Shown here one piece after another: positions 63,931-64,000 of a DNA stretch of 64,000 nucleotides. Made by a program: the position numbers and the translations under genes. The notes under the pieces were generated by a model. That model had not been told where the DNA came from, did not search any database, and saw nothing but the letters and a program-made list of their open reading frames with translations. Source of the DNA: Streptomyces meridianus (GTDB lineage Bacteria > Actinomycetota > Actinomycetes > Streptomycetales > Streptomycetaceae). How positions within the stretch are numbered: position 1 is the stretch's first letter; every line of letters begins with the position of its first letter. The stretch is taken from NCBI RefSeq assembly GCF_023703325.1, contig NZ_JAMQGM010000001.1, positions 299,745-363,744 of the forward strand, in the 5' to 3' direction.

Positions 63931-64000
63931 GGTGACGGTGGCCGATGAGCCGGCCCATGGGCGTGCCGATGGGCCTGACATCCCTCGTCCGAGCGGCCGA
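63931..64000 (+). CDS. Possible 5' end of the next gene, cut by the window
   Basis: From about 63931 a plus-strand frame (VVTVADEPAHGRADGPDIPR) stays open to the window edge. A ComEA-type DNA-uptake protein gene is the expected neighbour of degV in Streptomyces, but no ComEA domain is in these residues and the start is uncertain. Confidence 0.25.

Noticed and set aside
63434..63958. Minus-strand frame with PSVSRQPSA repeats at the right end
   Set aside because: The repeated residues come from the GGCTGAC heptamers and the frame is opposite degV.

Overview
The window is very GC-rich, uses GTG starts freely and has G/C third positions. Its gene order is that of the core chromosome of a Streptomyces: tig-clpP1-clpP2-clpX, valS-folC-DUF4233-ndk, mreB-mreC-mreD-pbp2-rodA, radical SAM pair-rne-rplU-rpmA-obg, proB-proA, nadD-LCP-rsfS, leuS and degV. 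Identification rests on reading the protein sequences; no database search was run.

Layout. 114-6630: rpiB, a Nei/Fpg glycosylase, an Eis-like acetyltransferase, a SpoIIE-type phosphatase, then an 11-helix EccD-like membrane protein paired with an EspI/MinD-like ATPase. 6748-9160: an acyltransferase, a 640-base gap, a tiny membrane protein and an ArsC-like reductase. 9335-12460: a likely genomic-island remnant with a DUF3533-like membrane protein, a SHOCT protein and a broken tyrosine integrase abutting tRNA-Gly. 12593-17407: tRNA-Pro, trigger factor and the Clp protease genes behind a ClgR-type box. 17421-19323: two tandem paralogous membrane proteins. 19493-24680: valS, folC, DUF4233, ndk. 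24956-31229: the mre cell-shape cluster. 31327-42249: a CYTH-CHAD protein, the radical SAM/DUF2344 pair, a very large RNase E/G, L21, L27 and Obg. 42352-53542: a TagF-like glycerophosphotransferase, proBA, two related envelope proteins, an M48 peptidase, two tiny membrane proteins, nadD and an LCP glycopolymer transferase. 53618-58482: rsfS, a histidine phosphatase, two identical tRNA-Ala genes flanking a zinc-ribbon pair and a GT87-type transferase, a DUF5302 protein and an orphan type II thioesterase. 58782-61945: leuS with a leucine leader peptide and intrinsic terminator. 62076 to the end: a membrane-anchored protein, degV and perhaps the start of another gene.

How the genes work together. 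Most are housekeeping: translation (three tRNA types, ValS, LeuS, L21, L27, Obg, RsfS), protein quality control (Tig, ClpP1P2X), nucleotide, NAD, folate and proline synthesis. A second theme is the cell envelope: MreBCD, PBP2 and RodA for wall synthesis, and a TagF-like protein, an LCP protein, an M48 peptidase and several small membrane proteins probably for surface glycopolymer assembly.

The most notable regulatory features are a leucine attenuator before leuS (itself apparently a leaderless transcript), a structured L21 leader, a ClgR-type operator before clpP1, repeated leaderless-start architecture at about ten genes, and two genes whose only sensible start is CTG.
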